A program made the position numbers and the translations under genes. From Lucinisca nassula (taxonomy: Eukaryota; Mollusca; Bivalvia; Lucinida; Lucinidae), in assembly GCA_963580285.1 (NCBI GenBank), contig OY757010.1, positions 218,879,234 through 218,943,233 of the forward strand: DNA of 64,000 nucleotides, in the 5' to 3' direction. A model generated the notes under the pieces. The model was not told the DNA's origin and ran no database searches. It saw only the letters and a list, made by a program, of their open reading frames with translations. Below are positions 1 to 11,290 of the stretch, piece by piece; within the stretch, counting starts at the first letter, position 1, and every line of letters begins with the position of its first letter.

Positions 1-109
1 TTCTGTTTCCAGAAGAGATAAATCAAACAGGCCAGTCAGTAATTTCTAACGTCAGTGTCCAAATACGGATTTCCTGGGCTCATTAACACCGAATCAATTG
101 TGTATCGGT

Positions 110-212
110 TTAAGGGGAATGGATACACCGTCATTGGCGGCAACGTTTTGTCTCCCGTGCCAATAGGGTCTACCTGAAGAGCAAACACTTTCCTTGTGAG
201 TAGACCCTTTTA
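110..212. mobile_element. TTAA-type MITE, one end only
   Basis: TTAA followed by GGGGAATGGATACACC, then a tract (TTTTGTCTCCCGTGCCAATAG, GAGTAGACCC) shared with the complete element at 39715-39951 and the fragment at 62465-62610. The other end is not seen. Confidence 0.5.
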
Positions 213-270
213 TCTACATGAAAGCAAGCATGATGTCAAAAACGTTGTCCGCCTTTGCAAAATGCGAGAA

Positions 271-465
271 AATATGCACGCTTGGGGTCATTTTATGTCG
301 TCTCCCAGAGAAAGGGAGAAAAAAGGTGCACGTAAAATGGAAAGTAGAAGAGATGAAAAATAAAGAGACAAATGAATGAATGAAGAAACAGAAAATGTTC
401 ACTGCTACAAGATGGAAGGTCTATCCCAACTGTAAGCCAACTTCAGGACGAAAGAACCGTTTATC
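271..465 (-). repeat. dispersed repeat shared with 31238-31500
   Basis: GGGTCATTTT...GTC(G/T)TCTCC(C/A)AGAGAA and CCCAACTGTAAGCCAA occur in the same order here and at 31238-31500. The second copy starts with a GGGTTTAAC-type tail like the SINEs. Probably a degraded SINE; short reading frames in it are incidental. Confidence 0.5.
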
Positions 466-1159
466 GAGAGCATCGTGTCTCTATATTTAGTGTAGTGTTG
501 GTAAGCAGAAAAGATCAGTAAGCAGCATGTATGCTTTTTAAAATGATCTGCATGTGCATTATCTGATTAGTTGTAACTGACGTTGCTGTCAAAATCAGTT
601 TCCAGAAAATTGAATAATTATAATCTATAGGCTGCTGCCCATTTTGAACTAAATAAACCTTTATCACTATATATAGCAGTTTCCATTTCGATATTTATGT
701 TTGTCAGGTCGAGTTCTCTTTAAAAGTTTATTTGGAATATGGCTGATTTTTTTTTTTTTTTTGCAAACAGCGAAGGCATTGATCAGACGTCGCAGATGGG
801 ATGGGTCTGCACTGTTTGGCGGTGTCCTGTTTTGGGGTATCCTGTATGAAATGGGCTAAAACTGATTTCAGACTGCTTCTTAAGGGTTTAAGGGTATAAA
901 CAATTAAAATACAGAGAAGCTGGTCGTATGTCCACCATGGTGCCTTATCCGTGTCCTCTATAATCAGTTCGAAGAAAAAATTAAAACACACAGTATATAC
1001 ATGTACATCACATTATAAGGCTATCTGCAGCACTATCACACATGCCGCACTTGGAACACAAATTCGACTATGTCATTTGACTCCTACAGTGTCATAGTGT
1101 GTGCTAACAAATGTACACCTATCAGAGCATAGAACAATTCTGTACATGCAATATTGACC
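466..1159. other. no recognisable feature
   Basis: AT-rich sequence with a poly-T run near 751-762. No gene, RNA or repeat copy that I can match inside the window. Confidence 0.5.
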
Positions 1160-1895
1160 ACGCAGCTAATTTTGCTGCTGTGGCAGATATGGTCAAACAA
1201 GATGAAGACTCACGTGGAAAGAAATTGCTGATAACGTTGACAATTCATAAACTTAGAAAGTTTGGTGCACGATGGGTCCTGCATCTCTAGACCAAAGAAC
1301 AAAAAGACATTCCGTGTAAAAATAGCGAACATCTTTTTTAAAAAGTACAACAATTTTGACAAACGTAGAATTTCGGAGCTGTTTAGAGGTGATGAAACGT
1401 GGGTCTATTATTCTGAGCCACAGAGACGCGTCAACAACAAGCAGTCAAGCAAGGCCGATCATTGTCAAAAGAAATAAAAGCGCGGCCAAAGATTTGTATG
1501 TGCGTAGTACCCCGTTTATAAGAATGGTGTGTTGTCAAAAGTAATGGCACACTATGAAAAACGTAGTCCTGCAACCGGCTTAAGAGGTATGTGTCTTATC
1601 CATGACAACGCACCTGTTCACAAGTGTATTCTTGCTAAGACATCTTGAAAGAGTTAAAGGTAGTTCAGCTCCCTCATCCACCTTATTCGCTAGACCCGAG
1701 TCCGTACATAATTTTCCTGTTTCCTTTGCTAAAGAAAAACCTTTCTGATCGTCGGTATGAATCCCGAAGAACACTTGGTAATGCAATTTACCTTGACTTC
1801 AGGGTATACCTAAAAGGGCCTACGTCTCTGCCTTTACAGAACAGATATCAAGACTTACAAAATGTGTTACCGTCAAGGGCGAATAAGTCGAAAGG
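1160..1895 (+). pseudogene. mariner-family transposase relic
   Basis: Pieces of a mariner transposase appear in order but in different frames. First comes an N-terminal segment ending L-R-K-F-G-A-R-W-V; then G-D-E-T-W-V-Y-Y with E-P-Q-R-R near 1392-1440 (first catalytic Asp); then H-D-N-A-P-V-H-K near 1600-1625 (second catalytic Asp); then L-P-H-P-P-Y-S-L-D-P-S and L-K-K-N-L-S-D-R-R-Y near 1665-1760 (third Asp region). Several frameshifts and stops make it dead. No terminal repeats were identified. Confidence 0.85.
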
Positions 1896-1977
1896 TAGAA
1901 GCAAACAAAATGTGAATGGGATTAATAACGCGTCCTGTAGATCCCCGATCATCATCATCATCAACGAATTTTTTATT

Positions 1978-3915
1978 AACGTGCAGGTACAGTGGCGACG
2001 TCCACAAAAGTGGGCCCCCTTCCAGGTAGCTGGCTTGCTGCACGCATGGCAGATCTTACACCAGATCTCCAGGCTTGTCTATCATGAGGAGCCATAGCAG
2101 AGAGCTTCCATTCTCTGCAATCTATCTCTGTAAGCTGGTTCCAGGTCATCATGAGCCTTCCAGGACCCCGCTTTGCACCTACCTGTATGTCACAGGCAGT
2201 CTTGACTGCACCGTTGGAGCGTTCCAAATGTCCATACCAGCGGAGTCTTCTCTCTTTCAGGATGATGTCCAGGTCCTCAATGCCAAGACGCTCAAGTAAC
2301 TCATTGGACCTGATGGTGACAGCGTCCTGTGGCTTGACATTGTAGGTCTGTCTGACCATTGCCCTGTCATTCCGCTGAAGACGTTGGAGGTTTGGCTTTG
2401 TCAATGGCCATGTCTCACTGGCATGGAGCATTGCGCTCCGCACACAAGAGCTGTTCACACGGCCACATGTCTTGAACGAGAGGTGGCGGGAAGAGAGAAC
2501 TGGTAGCAACTCCATAAATTTCTTCCAAGCTGTTTTCACACGTGGTGTGGCTGAAAGGTCGCAACCACCCGCTGCTGAGAGCATATCATCTGGGTAGCAA
2601 AAGGACGCTACAACCTCCAACTTGTCGGATCCGACTTGCACTTCCCTCTGTGGTCTGCCATCGAAGGGTCGCGCAGTTCCTTAGCACCCTGTACACCTGT
2701 AATCAGGGTCCTCTATCAAGCGCTTGACCCACTGCATTTCTTGTGCACCCAGAACTTGCAGCCATTACAAAAGATACTGTTGCTGCCCACTCCAGTGCGA
2801 CATACAGCGCATGGGAACTGGCCTGCACTCTGCAAATCTGAACCACATATCATGATCTTTGTCTTTCCTGCATTCACTCTCAGCCCTTTCGCCTCCATTG
2901 CGTCTTTCCAAGTTAACAGCCTCCTGACACATTCATCAAGGGATTCAGCTATGATGACAAGGTCATCACCATACAGGTCCTCCCAGGGCACTCCCGAGCG
3001 GAACTCGTATGACAAGGTTTCGAGCACAATGAGGAAAAGCAGTGGGCTGAGAACAGAGCCTTGATGAACACCCACCTTCACTTCCAATTCTTCACTGTAA
3101 CCATCACCAACACGGACACGGCTCTAGATCATGAGCATACATCCCTTGGACCAGTCGCACAATCCACTCGTCCACACTAAGTGTTATTAGTGCCAACCAC
3201 ATGACTTTCCGAGGCACTTCAACAGGTCTACAAACGCCATGTAGTGTCTCCTGTTGGCCGCCAGATACTTCTCTTGCAGCTGCCGTACAACAAAAAAATT
3301 GCGTCTGTTGTGCCTCTTCCTGGGACGAAGCCAAACTGGGAATCGTCGATGGACACCAACTGCCTAATGAGGCCATCCACAATCTTTTCCAGGACTTTCA
3401 TGACCTGTTCTGTCAGCTTGAGACCACGGTAATTGCTCCGTTGCATCGCCCTTGCCCTTGTAGAGACAGACAATGAAACTCTGTTCCCAGTCAGAGGGTA
3501 CCTTTCCATCACGGATGATTGCAGCTGCAAGGTCACGGATCATCGTGGCACCCGCATTACCTGCAGCTCTTATCATCTCCACCACTATGCCAGAAGGGCC
3601 GGTGTTTTGCCCGTCTTCATCTGAGAGATAGCCTGCCTTCTTAACCATATCGATATTGATTGGTATGGGCTGCCCTTCCACTGGTGGTTCATCAAACAGG
3701 TGGTCTGGATCCCAGTCAAACTCAACATTGTGTAGCCTTTGGTAGTGTTCTAACCAGGCCCTCTGATTTGAGTCTTCACTCATTGACATTCTTTACTGGT
3801 TTGTCACCTAAAACATTGGCATTCTCTCTTCTCATCTGGTTAGCAAGGCTGTATACTTCTGAGGACTTAGGGTCAATATTCTTGTAGATCTCCTTCTCAG
3901 CTTCTTGGCAAGCAT
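1978..3915 (-). pseudogene. 5'-truncated non-LTR retrotransposon (LINE) reverse transcriptase relic
   Basis: Minus-strand fragments follow one another from high to low coordinates. They are a pre-RT segment (3370-3910), RT fingers with D-D-S-Q-F-G-F-V-P-G-R-G-T-T (3300-3530), and a palm with G-V-H-Q-G-S-V-L-S-P and Y-G-D-D-L-V-I-I (2716-3087; the usual LINE form is YADD). After these come a C-x2-C/C-x2-C/H-x2-C zinc-finger-like segment and a C-terminal domain with L-R-W-Y-G-H-L-E-R (1978-2641). Frameshifts separate the pieces. A short (GAT)n tract follows the stop, near 1950-1965, and may be a 3' microsatellite tail. No endonuclease domain remains. Confidence 0.88.
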
Positions 3916-4790
3916 GGTGCACCGCACGTCAGGCTATGCGTTTGGCAACATTTAATGAACGCCCTCGTACTTGCATGTCCTTTTTGTGAACTTGACTGAG
4001 ATGCTGTTTTTACAGCCGAAAACACGTAAAAAATCATCGACTTTGATACTCTGCATGTTATGGTACTGGTGTATGCTACATCAAAGCACCATTTTTTTCT
4101 ATTTTGCATTTTTGTGTCGGAATTAGGCCTGGGATGTTTTATTTATGATTTTATAATCTTGGAGCTTGAGCGTTTTAATGCTTTTAAATGATTTTCTAAT
4201 TTATGATGTCAAAATGATTGTTGAGAAAATGAGTTTCGTCTTGATTTTCTCGCAACTCTTTCAACCCTGAAAAATGGTGCATATTCCTACGCAAACAGTG
4301 TGGCTCAAGATGAGATGTCTCATAGCGAGGCTGCCGCCGAATCAGAATTTACATTGTTTACCACACCGTTATGTATTATATTAGAAATACCTTTTTTAAG
4401 GAATGGTTCATTCCTAATCAGAAGGTAGAAAAGTTTTCTTCAGAAACTCAAGGGTAAAACGGCCAAGTCTGAAAGAATACTTTAAACCATATATGCCCAG
4501 CCTCGCAGAAATGGAACATTTGCAGACATAGTAGACCAAGAGTTATGCGGCGTCGGACCTAAGGTCTACGTCGCTTGCGTAAAGTGCGGGCATTTCTTTT
4601 CGAAAACTAACTTCACACAAAACAAACCTGTTACCCGTAATATTGATTAAGTGCTGGTCTCAAGCAAATAGATGGAATGTTATGTGCGTCCTATATGGGT
4701 AAGAATAATGCGTTTATGGCAGCTGCACATGCAAATGGATTCAGTTCTGTTCGTGTCTTGTTCGATTACGCTTTGTAAAGTTCTGAATCC
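3916..4790. other. no recognisable feature
   Basis: Unique-looking AT-rich DNA; no reading frame or repeat copy that I can support. Confidence 0.5.
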
Positions 4791-5068
4791 ATTACGAAAA
4801 CATGCCTATACCAATACATTGTAACCTTTATGGCCGAAAAAATGAAAATGTTATGATAAAAAAGTGTGATTTTTTTCTTATTTCTGCTCAAAATATAGAT
4901 TGTGGGCACTCGTTAGAACCGCCTCATCGAGGCGGTTCTAACGAGTACCCACACTCTACATTTTAGAGCAGAAATAAGAAAAATAAGGTATACCCCCGGA
5001 AACCCCAGTTTTACCATATAAAAGTGGGGTCCAAGGGGGTCAAAATTGTATAGGCGTGTTTTCGTGAT
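4791..5068 (-). mobile_element. fold-A MITE copy 1
   Basis: Terminal ATTACGAAAACATGCCTATA and TATAGGCGTGTTTTCGTGAT are inverted repeats. The centre is a near-perfect hairpin (AGATTGTGGGCACTCGTTAG / CTAACGAGTACCCACA). A second small inverted repeat, ACCCCAGTTTTACC / ...GTGGGGT, lies in one half. Confidence 0.85.
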
Positions 5069-5301
5069 GATGTTAATTTTTATGTTGCATATTCATTTGA
5101 ACGAAAGTTAATAAAACTGCAGTAGCCTCGTTGCTATTGTATATGTGATTTTAATTGGCCAATAAAAATGGACATACGGCTGACGCACTATTTTGTCGAA
5201 AAATATCTTATTTGCAAACAGTTAAGACCGTGATCAGACGGCGCATTATGCGACGTCAGATCCGGGTCTGCACTGCTGCATATTCTCCCTTAATGATTTG
5301 C

Positions 5302-5579
5302 ATCACGAAAACACGCCTATATAATTATGACCCGCTTGAACCCCACTTGAACCCCCACCCACCCACCACCCACTTTTACGGGGTGGGTGGTGAGTGGGTG
5401 GGGTTAACCTTATTTTGTTATTTCTGGTCAAAAATAGATTTTGGGTACTTGTTAGATTCGCCTCAATGTGGCGATTCTAACGTGTAACCACAATCTATAT
5501 TTTGAGTAGAAATAAGAAAAATATCACAATTTCTTATCTTCTAAATTTTCTTCGGTGGTATTTACGGCGTATTTTCGAA
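5302..5579 (+). mobile_element. fold-A MITE copy 2
   Basis: Starts ATCACGAAAACACGCCTATA and ends GGCGTATTTTCG. The usual ACCCCAC segment is replaced by an expanded CCCACCCACCACCCAC / GGGTGGGTGG palindrome near 5340-5400. Confidence 0.75.
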
Positions 5580-5847
5580 TTGCAGGTAGGAATGGGTAAA
5601 ACACGAATCCGGTTTGCAGTGTGTCTGATAAGATATGCAGCTGTTAAAGCAATTAGGAGTGCACAATGTTGTAATTTAATCAAATGGAAGCGTTCACTCC
5701 AGTGAAATCAACTGTAAACGCCAAACGTAAAAGATCAAAGAATTGCTAGGCATATTATGCAAGTTTTACACATGTCTGTCTTATTAAACAAACAAATCCT
5801 AGAGGTATTCATAGCACGTGAAACAGATCAAGACAAATAAGCTGCAA

Positions 5848-6193
5848 ATCACGAAAACATGTCTGCATAATTATGATCCCCTTAAACCCCACTTTTATAT
5901 ACGAACTGGGGTTTACAGGGGTAAACCTTATTTTCCTTAGTTCTGCTCCAAAATATAGATTGTGGGTACTCGTTAGAGCCGCCACAATGTGGCGGTTCTA
6001 ACGAGTATCCACAAGCTCCAAAATATAGATTGTGGGTACTCGTTAGAGCCGCCACAATGTGGCGGTTCTAACGAGTATCCACAATCTATATTTTGAGCAA
6101 AAATACGAAAAATATCACAATTTTTCATCCTTAACTTTTAATTTTTTCGGCGATAAAATTTGCAATGTATTTGAATAGGCGTGTTTTCGTAAC
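5848..6193 (+). mobile_element. fold-A MITE copy 3 with duplicated hairpin core
   Basis: Usual termini. The central hairpin is present twice in direct order (5945-6013 and 6014-6085), so this copy is about 70 bp longer than the others. Confidence 0.85.
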
Positions 6194-6319
6194 GGGCAAG
6201 TAAAAACGAAGTCTTCGCGTATCTGCGCCTAATGAAGACTCGGATCAGGCTGCGCATTCGAGAGAAAGAAGGCTTTTCGCATGAGGATCTTCGCTGTGAC
6301 TTTTCATTATAGTGGTGTT

Positions 6320-6412
6320 AATTTATATTCACGTTTCTCTCCCTTTGATATCTTGGGTGGGAGGTGTGCGGTAATTGTGTCCATTCCCGATCATTGCCGT
6401 TACTTCTATTTT
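6320..6412 (+). repeat. rep-C fragment
   Basis: Shares TTTCTCTCCCTTTGATATCTT and ATTGTGTCCATTCC(C/T)GATCA with the fuller rep-C copies at 36430-36740 and 44728-45045. Confidence 0.55.
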
Positions 6413-6469
6413 TCATTGACACCAAGCCTCCTTCATACTGTCAGAATTTTGTTGTATTGTGAATATGAA

Positions 6470-6662
6470 GTGAGGTTTTACGTCCCCGTCAAAACTATTT
6501 AAGTCATTTTGGAGACGCTGCTACCGATTTTGTTGGACTTTTGAAGAAATGACTTCTCAAGCGCTACCGCTCAAAGAAATCGCTAGGGTTTAAGGAGCGG
6601 TCCGACTGCCACCGCTTTCGTGGTCATGTTTAGAACTCAAGTTCGGTCGGTTTCAGCCCCGC
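6470..6662 (-). mobile_element. SINE-B copy, minus strand
   Basis: Reads from ACGTCCCCGTCAAAACTATT through TCATTTTGGAGACGCTGCT to the GGGCGGGG-like head. It abuts an opposite-strand copy, forming a head-to-head pair. Confidence 0.7.
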
Positions 6663-6965
6663 GCGGAGACCCCCGGGGCTTGAAGAAATAAATGGGCTGT
6701 ATGATGCTTCCACGCAAAGTTGAATCCGACCGCACACCAAGTACTGGTAAACCGATTAGAGGATCTAAGCCTGCCCAGGCAAAGCGGTGCGAGTCGAACC
6801 GTCCATGCTTATAAACCCTATTGGTGTCATTGGGTGACAGGGCTTGAGATGTTATTTCGTCTCAATGTCGGGTAAAAGTCCCACAAAATTGGAAGCAACG
6901 TCTCCAAAATTACCTATATAGAGTTGACGGGGACGTTAAACATGAAATCAAGCAAAATCAGCTCT
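6663..6965 (+). mobile_element. SINE-B copy, plus strand
   Basis: Head GGGGCTTGAAGAAATAAATG, body GGTAAAAGTCCCACAAAATT, 3' end TTGACGGGGACGTTAAACAT followed by an A-rich tail. Inverted relative to its neighbour. Confidence 0.75.
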
Positions 6966-7131
6966 GCGCGGAAGCACCATGTAGCCCTGTCTAGTTATCT
7001 AAGCCCCGATTGGCGAAAATTGCAAATACCAATGGCGGTGGACAGTACTTCGGACTCTATGACATCTATGACAGCCCCATCCTAAATATTTCAGGAGGGA
7101 TTAAGTCCGATGTTTTATGTATATCTGATAC

Positions 7132-7216
7132 CAGGGTCCAGTTGTTTAAAGCATCGTTCACTTAACGAGCTCGTTAGAGGTCAACTTGTTAACATTTCCA
7201 ACAAGGACAATATCAA
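7132..7216. mobile_element. MITE-D left part, interrupted
   Basis: GGGTCCAGTTGTTTAAAGC, ACTTAACGAGCTCGTTAGAG and AAGGACAATATCAAAT match the start of the copies at 26777 and 44312. The rest is replaced by the MITE-E copy that follows directly. Confidence 0.65.
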
Positions 7217-7437
7217 ATGAGCCCCGCCAAGCGAATCTGTGTCTTCGAGCATTCCATCATGACAAATTTTAACTGCGCATGCCCAGCAATTCAGAGGGGC
7301 CAGGAGTATGGCTTTCTGTCTGAAGGTTCCTCTTGATTCACTGCTTGTATGAGCGAGCAGCGAAGGTTTTGGCGAGACTGCGCGGATGCGCAGGCTCACC
7401 TGAACCTTCGCTTCTCGCATAGGCGATAAGTACCATT
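7217..7437 (-). mobile_element. MITE-E copy 1
   Basis: GAGCCCCGCCAAGCGAATCT at one end and the reverse complement of GGTACTTATCGCCTATGCGA at the other; the interior matches 63713-63950 on the opposite strand. Confidence 0.75.
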
Positions 7438-8200
7438 TTTTTCTTCTTATTTTCACACAAAACAGGATTTGATATTTTATGCAAATTGTCTCCTATGAAA
7501 TTAAGACAATTTGCATGAGATGTCAAGTCCTGTTTGGTAGGGGAAAAAACAACAAGAAAAAGTATCAATAATTTGTCGCCAGAGAGCCGTAAAGGTTAAA
7601 GCATATAAGTACTGTGTGGAATTGGTGGAATTTGAGTGACAGCTGAAAGACTTTTTTTCTCGATGTAAATTCTAGAGCAGAATATCAATTTCATAGCTCA
7701 TTAAAGCAGCAGCATGAACTAAACGGTTTCGCCAAACACACCGATGCATATCAGATGAGTTCATAAATTCACCGTTGCTGATACGAAAATAATCGTAGAT
7801 AGCGCCATCTGAAACATACTTGTGTGTTGCAACACAATTCAAGGTTTCACGGTTCGATACGTTCATCTTGATCTTGAATGTTTGATTTCACATGTATACA
7901 CATGAAAGTGATTCTGAGAAACCGATTACATAACAGAAACGTCTGTTGTGGTCTTTCATGTTCATTAGTAATGGACAAAAAACGTATACCAGCCGTTCCA
8001 ATTTTCGATGGAAATACCCTATGACTTTTATAATACATTTCATGGTAGTATCATCTTTAACTGATATTTTCTCCACTATTACTTGTTGTATTTTCATTAT
8101 CCTTATTACTGTCTACGCGTAGGGTTTAAGTTAAGTGCAAATTCGTCAAAACACAATGGCACACCAAACAAGAATTTCGACACAAGTGACATGTTTATTC
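7438..8200. other. gene-poor stretch with a short shared hairpin
   Basis: At 7468-7545 there is an imperfect hairpin (GCAAATTGTCTCCT / AAGACAATTTGC, then AAGTCCTGTTT). It is also found at 34818-34905 (GCAAATTGGCTCCCC...AAGTCCTGCTTT). Minus-strand frames at 7672-8097 match no family I know. Confidence 0.4.
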
Positions 8201-8478
8201 ATCAAGAAAACATGCCAATATTATTCTGACCCCATTGAACCCCACTTTTATATGGTAAAACTGGGGTTTCTGGGGGTATACCTTATTTTGCTTATTTCTG
8301 CTCTAAAATATAGATTGTGGGTACTCGTTAGAACCACCTCAAGCAGGCGGTTCTAACGAGTGTCCACAATCTATATTTTGAGCAGAATAAGAAAAATATC
8401 ACAATTTTTCATCTTAAAATTTTCCCTGTCCCCGCGATAAAATCTACAATGTATTTGTATAGGCGTGTTTTCGTAATG
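8201..8478 (+). mobile_element. fold-A MITE copy 4
   Basis: Complete: both termini, ACCCCACTTTTATATGGTAA segment, central hairpin (AGAACCACCTCAAGCAGGCGG loop region) and CGCGATAAAATCTACAATGT segment. Confidence 0.85.
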
Positions 8479-8862
8479 TTTTGTTAAAGTACAAAGAAAC
8501 CGTAATCCATATTTAGCATTTTGAATACCTGTAAATTTCACTTGACATAGAAAGTGGGCGCAGTCCTTAGCGGTTGTCAAAAGATCCATATCATTGCAAT
8601 CACGCCTTCTTCAGAGTAACGCTGAATATTCAAGAATGATTTTAACATATCAGTTGTCTGAACGGGACGAGAATGTTTTTGTTTAGTGTGTCTAATGAAT
8701 TTTCGTATGTTATATCTTTCTTTCCAGAAGTTTTGAAGGAAATCCCTGATACATTTTAAAGGGCCTATCTTGTTCATGGTTTTCTGAGAAAAAGGGCCAT
8801 TTCGAGCTGCTTGATAAAAAATATGAATCCATAAAAGCAAACCAGTGCTAAATTCGTCTTGT
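8479..8862. other. no recognisable feature
   Basis: Contains a minus-strand frame of 87 residues (8577-8840) without a family match or splice context. I do not call it a gene. Confidence 0.4.
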
Positions 8863-9127
8863 CATCACGAAAACATGCCTATATAATTTTGACCCCTTGA
8901 ACCCCACTTTTATAAAATAAAACTGGGGTTTACAGGGGTAAACCTTATTTTTCTTATTTCTGCTCTAAATTATAGATTGTGAGTACTTGTTAGAACCGCC
9001 TCGATGAGTACCATTAATCTATATTTTGAGCAGAAATACGAAAAATGTCACAATTATTCATCTTAAAATTTTCGTTTTTTCGGCGGTAAAGTTTACAATG
9101 CATTTGTATAGGCGTGTTTTCGTAATG
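8863..9127 (+). mobile_element. fold-A MITE copy 5
   Basis: Both termini intact; one arm of the central hairpin has lost about 20 bp (GCCTCGATGAGTACC). Confidence 0.85.
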
Positions 9128-9233
9128 TTTCCAAAAATATCATTGTAATAAATAAACATGCAATTAGCCTGATAACAACTTCAGTTCCAACCTATAATTT
9201 GATATTCAGATTATGAAAATACACCAAGTAATG

Positions 9234-9516
9234 CATCACGAAAGCACGCCTATATAGTTCTGATCCCCTGTAACCCAAATTTTAAACAATGTAAAGTTGG
9301 GGTTTACAGGGGTAAACCTTATTTTTCTTATTTCTGCTCTAAAATATAGATTGTGGGTACTCGTTAGAACCACCTCGATGAGGCGGGTTCTAACGTGTAC
9401 CCTCAATCTACATTTTGAGCAGAAATAAAAAAATATATAACAATTTTTCATCTGAAAATGTCCATTTTCCGGAGGTAAAATTAACAACGTATTTGAATAG
9501 GTGTGTTTTTGTAATG
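9234..9516 (+). mobile_element. fold-A MITE copy 6
   Basis: Starts ATCACGAAAGCACGCCTATA and ends ATAGGTGTGTTTTTGTAATG. Central hairpin complete with GATGAGGCGGG loop. Confidence 0.85.
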
Positions 9517-9767
9517 ATAGTGAAAATGGCAAATAAAGATGACCACTGTCGTAAGTCGAAGTGCATCCTTAAACTGACAGCAAAGCTTATCCCATCCTTT
9601 ACCATAGAGAATATTTGTTCTTCATGGTTCTCGCCTATTAATAATGTTTCAATTCCAAAAATGCTGTGTACCACTAGGTTAAATCGTCAATGAATATGCG
9701 CTTTTTTGGAATAAAAATCATTAAAATTGACAAATCATCTTGTAGTGTATCCTTGGATTAAGCGTTC

Positions 9768-9768
<1 letters not shown>

Positions 9769-9822
<54 letters not shown>
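9769..9822 (+). repeat. (TG)n microsatellite
   Basis: About 27 uninterrupted TG units directly beside the SINE at 9827. Confidence 0.97.
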
Positions 9823-9825
<3 letters not shown>

Positions 9826-9826
9826 T

Positions 9827-10142
9827 CGGGTTTAACGTCGCTTTTAACAATTGTTCAGTCATATCACGACGGTGTCTGGTTGCGACAGGGAACTCAATGC
9901 TCACTTTTATAGTGCTGCCTCACTGAAGTATCATGTCCCAGACACATTTCATGATACCATACCCAGTCACATTATCCTGAGACTGGGTCGACCAGTACTA
10001 GCTCTACCCCGTAAATCTGAGTACCAAGCGAGGAGCAGCTAGTACCATTTTTAACGACTTTGGTATGTCGCGGCCCGGGATCGAACCCGTGACCTCCCGT
10101 TCCTCGGAGCGGACACTCTACCAACTGAGTTATCGGGGCCGG
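9827..10142 (-). mobile_element. tRNA-derived SINE
   Basis: On the minus strand the head reads like a tRNA: GGCCCCGATAACTCAGTTGG (A-box region) and GGGTTCGATCCCGG (B box), at 10070-10142. The stems do not pair fully, so it is not a functional tRNA. The body is about 230 bp and ends in GCGACGTTAAACCCGAATTC. Confidence 0.8.
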
Positions 10143-10770
10143 TTGAACCGTTCTTATACTATTTTATAAGGACTACGGTTATGAATCAGGCTATTTACAT
10201 AATATCGTCAATTTTCGATTACGTAAACGTAATTATTTTTTACATTGACAGCATTCCTCAACGTTATTATTTTCATTTTCTTGCAAGACTTATAACCATA
10301 TTTCATCAAATTACGTTTTGTTTATTTGAATTTGTTTGGATTGAGGTTTTACGTCCTCGTCAACACTGTATAGCAATAATTATAATTATTATGATAATAA
10401 TGAAATGACAAGAATACAGCAAAACTTATCAAAACCGATAACCCATTGAAAAATAAAGCAACAAACTTGACGTTTTAAATAGGTTGCTGATTTATCGTGG
10501 TAGTGTATGGATAGACTACACCTTGGGATAGTGGTCATCTTTAAATGAACTGCAAAGCGCTATCATATTATATCATTCATCAAATTAAAGCTAAGAAACT
10601 GAAGTTTATTATAAGCTATTTTATATGTTGTAAAATAGATTTTTTTTTTCAAGTTAATAACTGAAAAGGCAAAAAAAAAGCTGCCACTGTAAACGACCAA
10701 TGCCCCCCCCCCCCCCCCGTGGGAGCCAATTTTTAAGTATAAGAGATCGTTTGGTAAACTGGGCCCCTTA
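10143..10770. other. no gene; SINE-B end fragment
   Basis: Only a short SINE-B tail (TTGAGGTTTTACGTCCTCGT, near 10340-10375) and the poly-C tract stand out. Confidence 0.45.
10703..10719 (+). repeat. poly-C tract
   Basis: About 16 consecutive C residues. Confidence 0.95.
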
Positions 10771-10774
10771 ACGT

Positions 10775-11190
10775 GGTTCTAGGGTTATGACCCTTGTAGC
10801 ACTTGTGATGGTAAATAAGTGTCTGAAGTATCATAAGGCTAGGCCAAATACATCTGAAGTTATGACAAATGTTAAAGTTTTTGTGATTTTTTCATCAATC
10901 AAGGGGAGATTATTCGGTCAAAAATGACAATAGAGTTATGACCCTTTGTCAGAATGTAGCACTTGCGATGATGAATAAGTGTGTGAAGTTTCATGAGGCT
11001 TGGTCAAACACTTTTGAATTTATGGCCAAGGTTAAAGTTTTTGTTATTTTTTATCAATCAAGGGGAGATAGTTTGATTTAAAATGACAATAGAGTTATGG
11101 CCCTTTGTCAGAATGTAGCACCTGCGATAATGAATAAGTATTTGAAGTTTCATGAGGCTAGGTTTTGAAGTTATGGCGAAGGTTAAAGTT
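10775..11190 (+). repeat. three-unit tandem repeat (~152-159 bp)
   Basis: GTTATGACCC..TTGT..(AGAATG)TAGCAC recurs at 10783, 10935 and 11094, followed each time by GAAGT(T/A)TCAT(A/G)AGGCT and TTAAAGTTTTTGT. Runs into the GACA microsatellite. Confidence 0.8.
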
Positions 11191-11193
11191 TTT

Positions 11194-11290
11194 GTGACGG
11201 ACAGACAAACAAACACACAAACAAACAGACAGACAGGCAGATGGACAGACAGACAGACAGACAGACAGGCAGACAGACAGACAGACAGGG
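11194..11290 (+). repeat. (ACAG)n / (ACAA)n microsatellite
   Basis: Interrupted runs of ACAA then ACAG units. Cys-rich frames read here on the minus strand are artefacts. Confidence 0.95.

Noticed and set aside
7672..8097. Overlapping minus-strand frames as exons
   Set aside because: Mutually overlapping in different frames, no recognisable motif, no convincing splice sites.
10070..10142. Functional tRNA gene on the minus strand
   Set aside because: A and B boxes are good, but T-stem and acceptor pairing fail and a SINE body follows.
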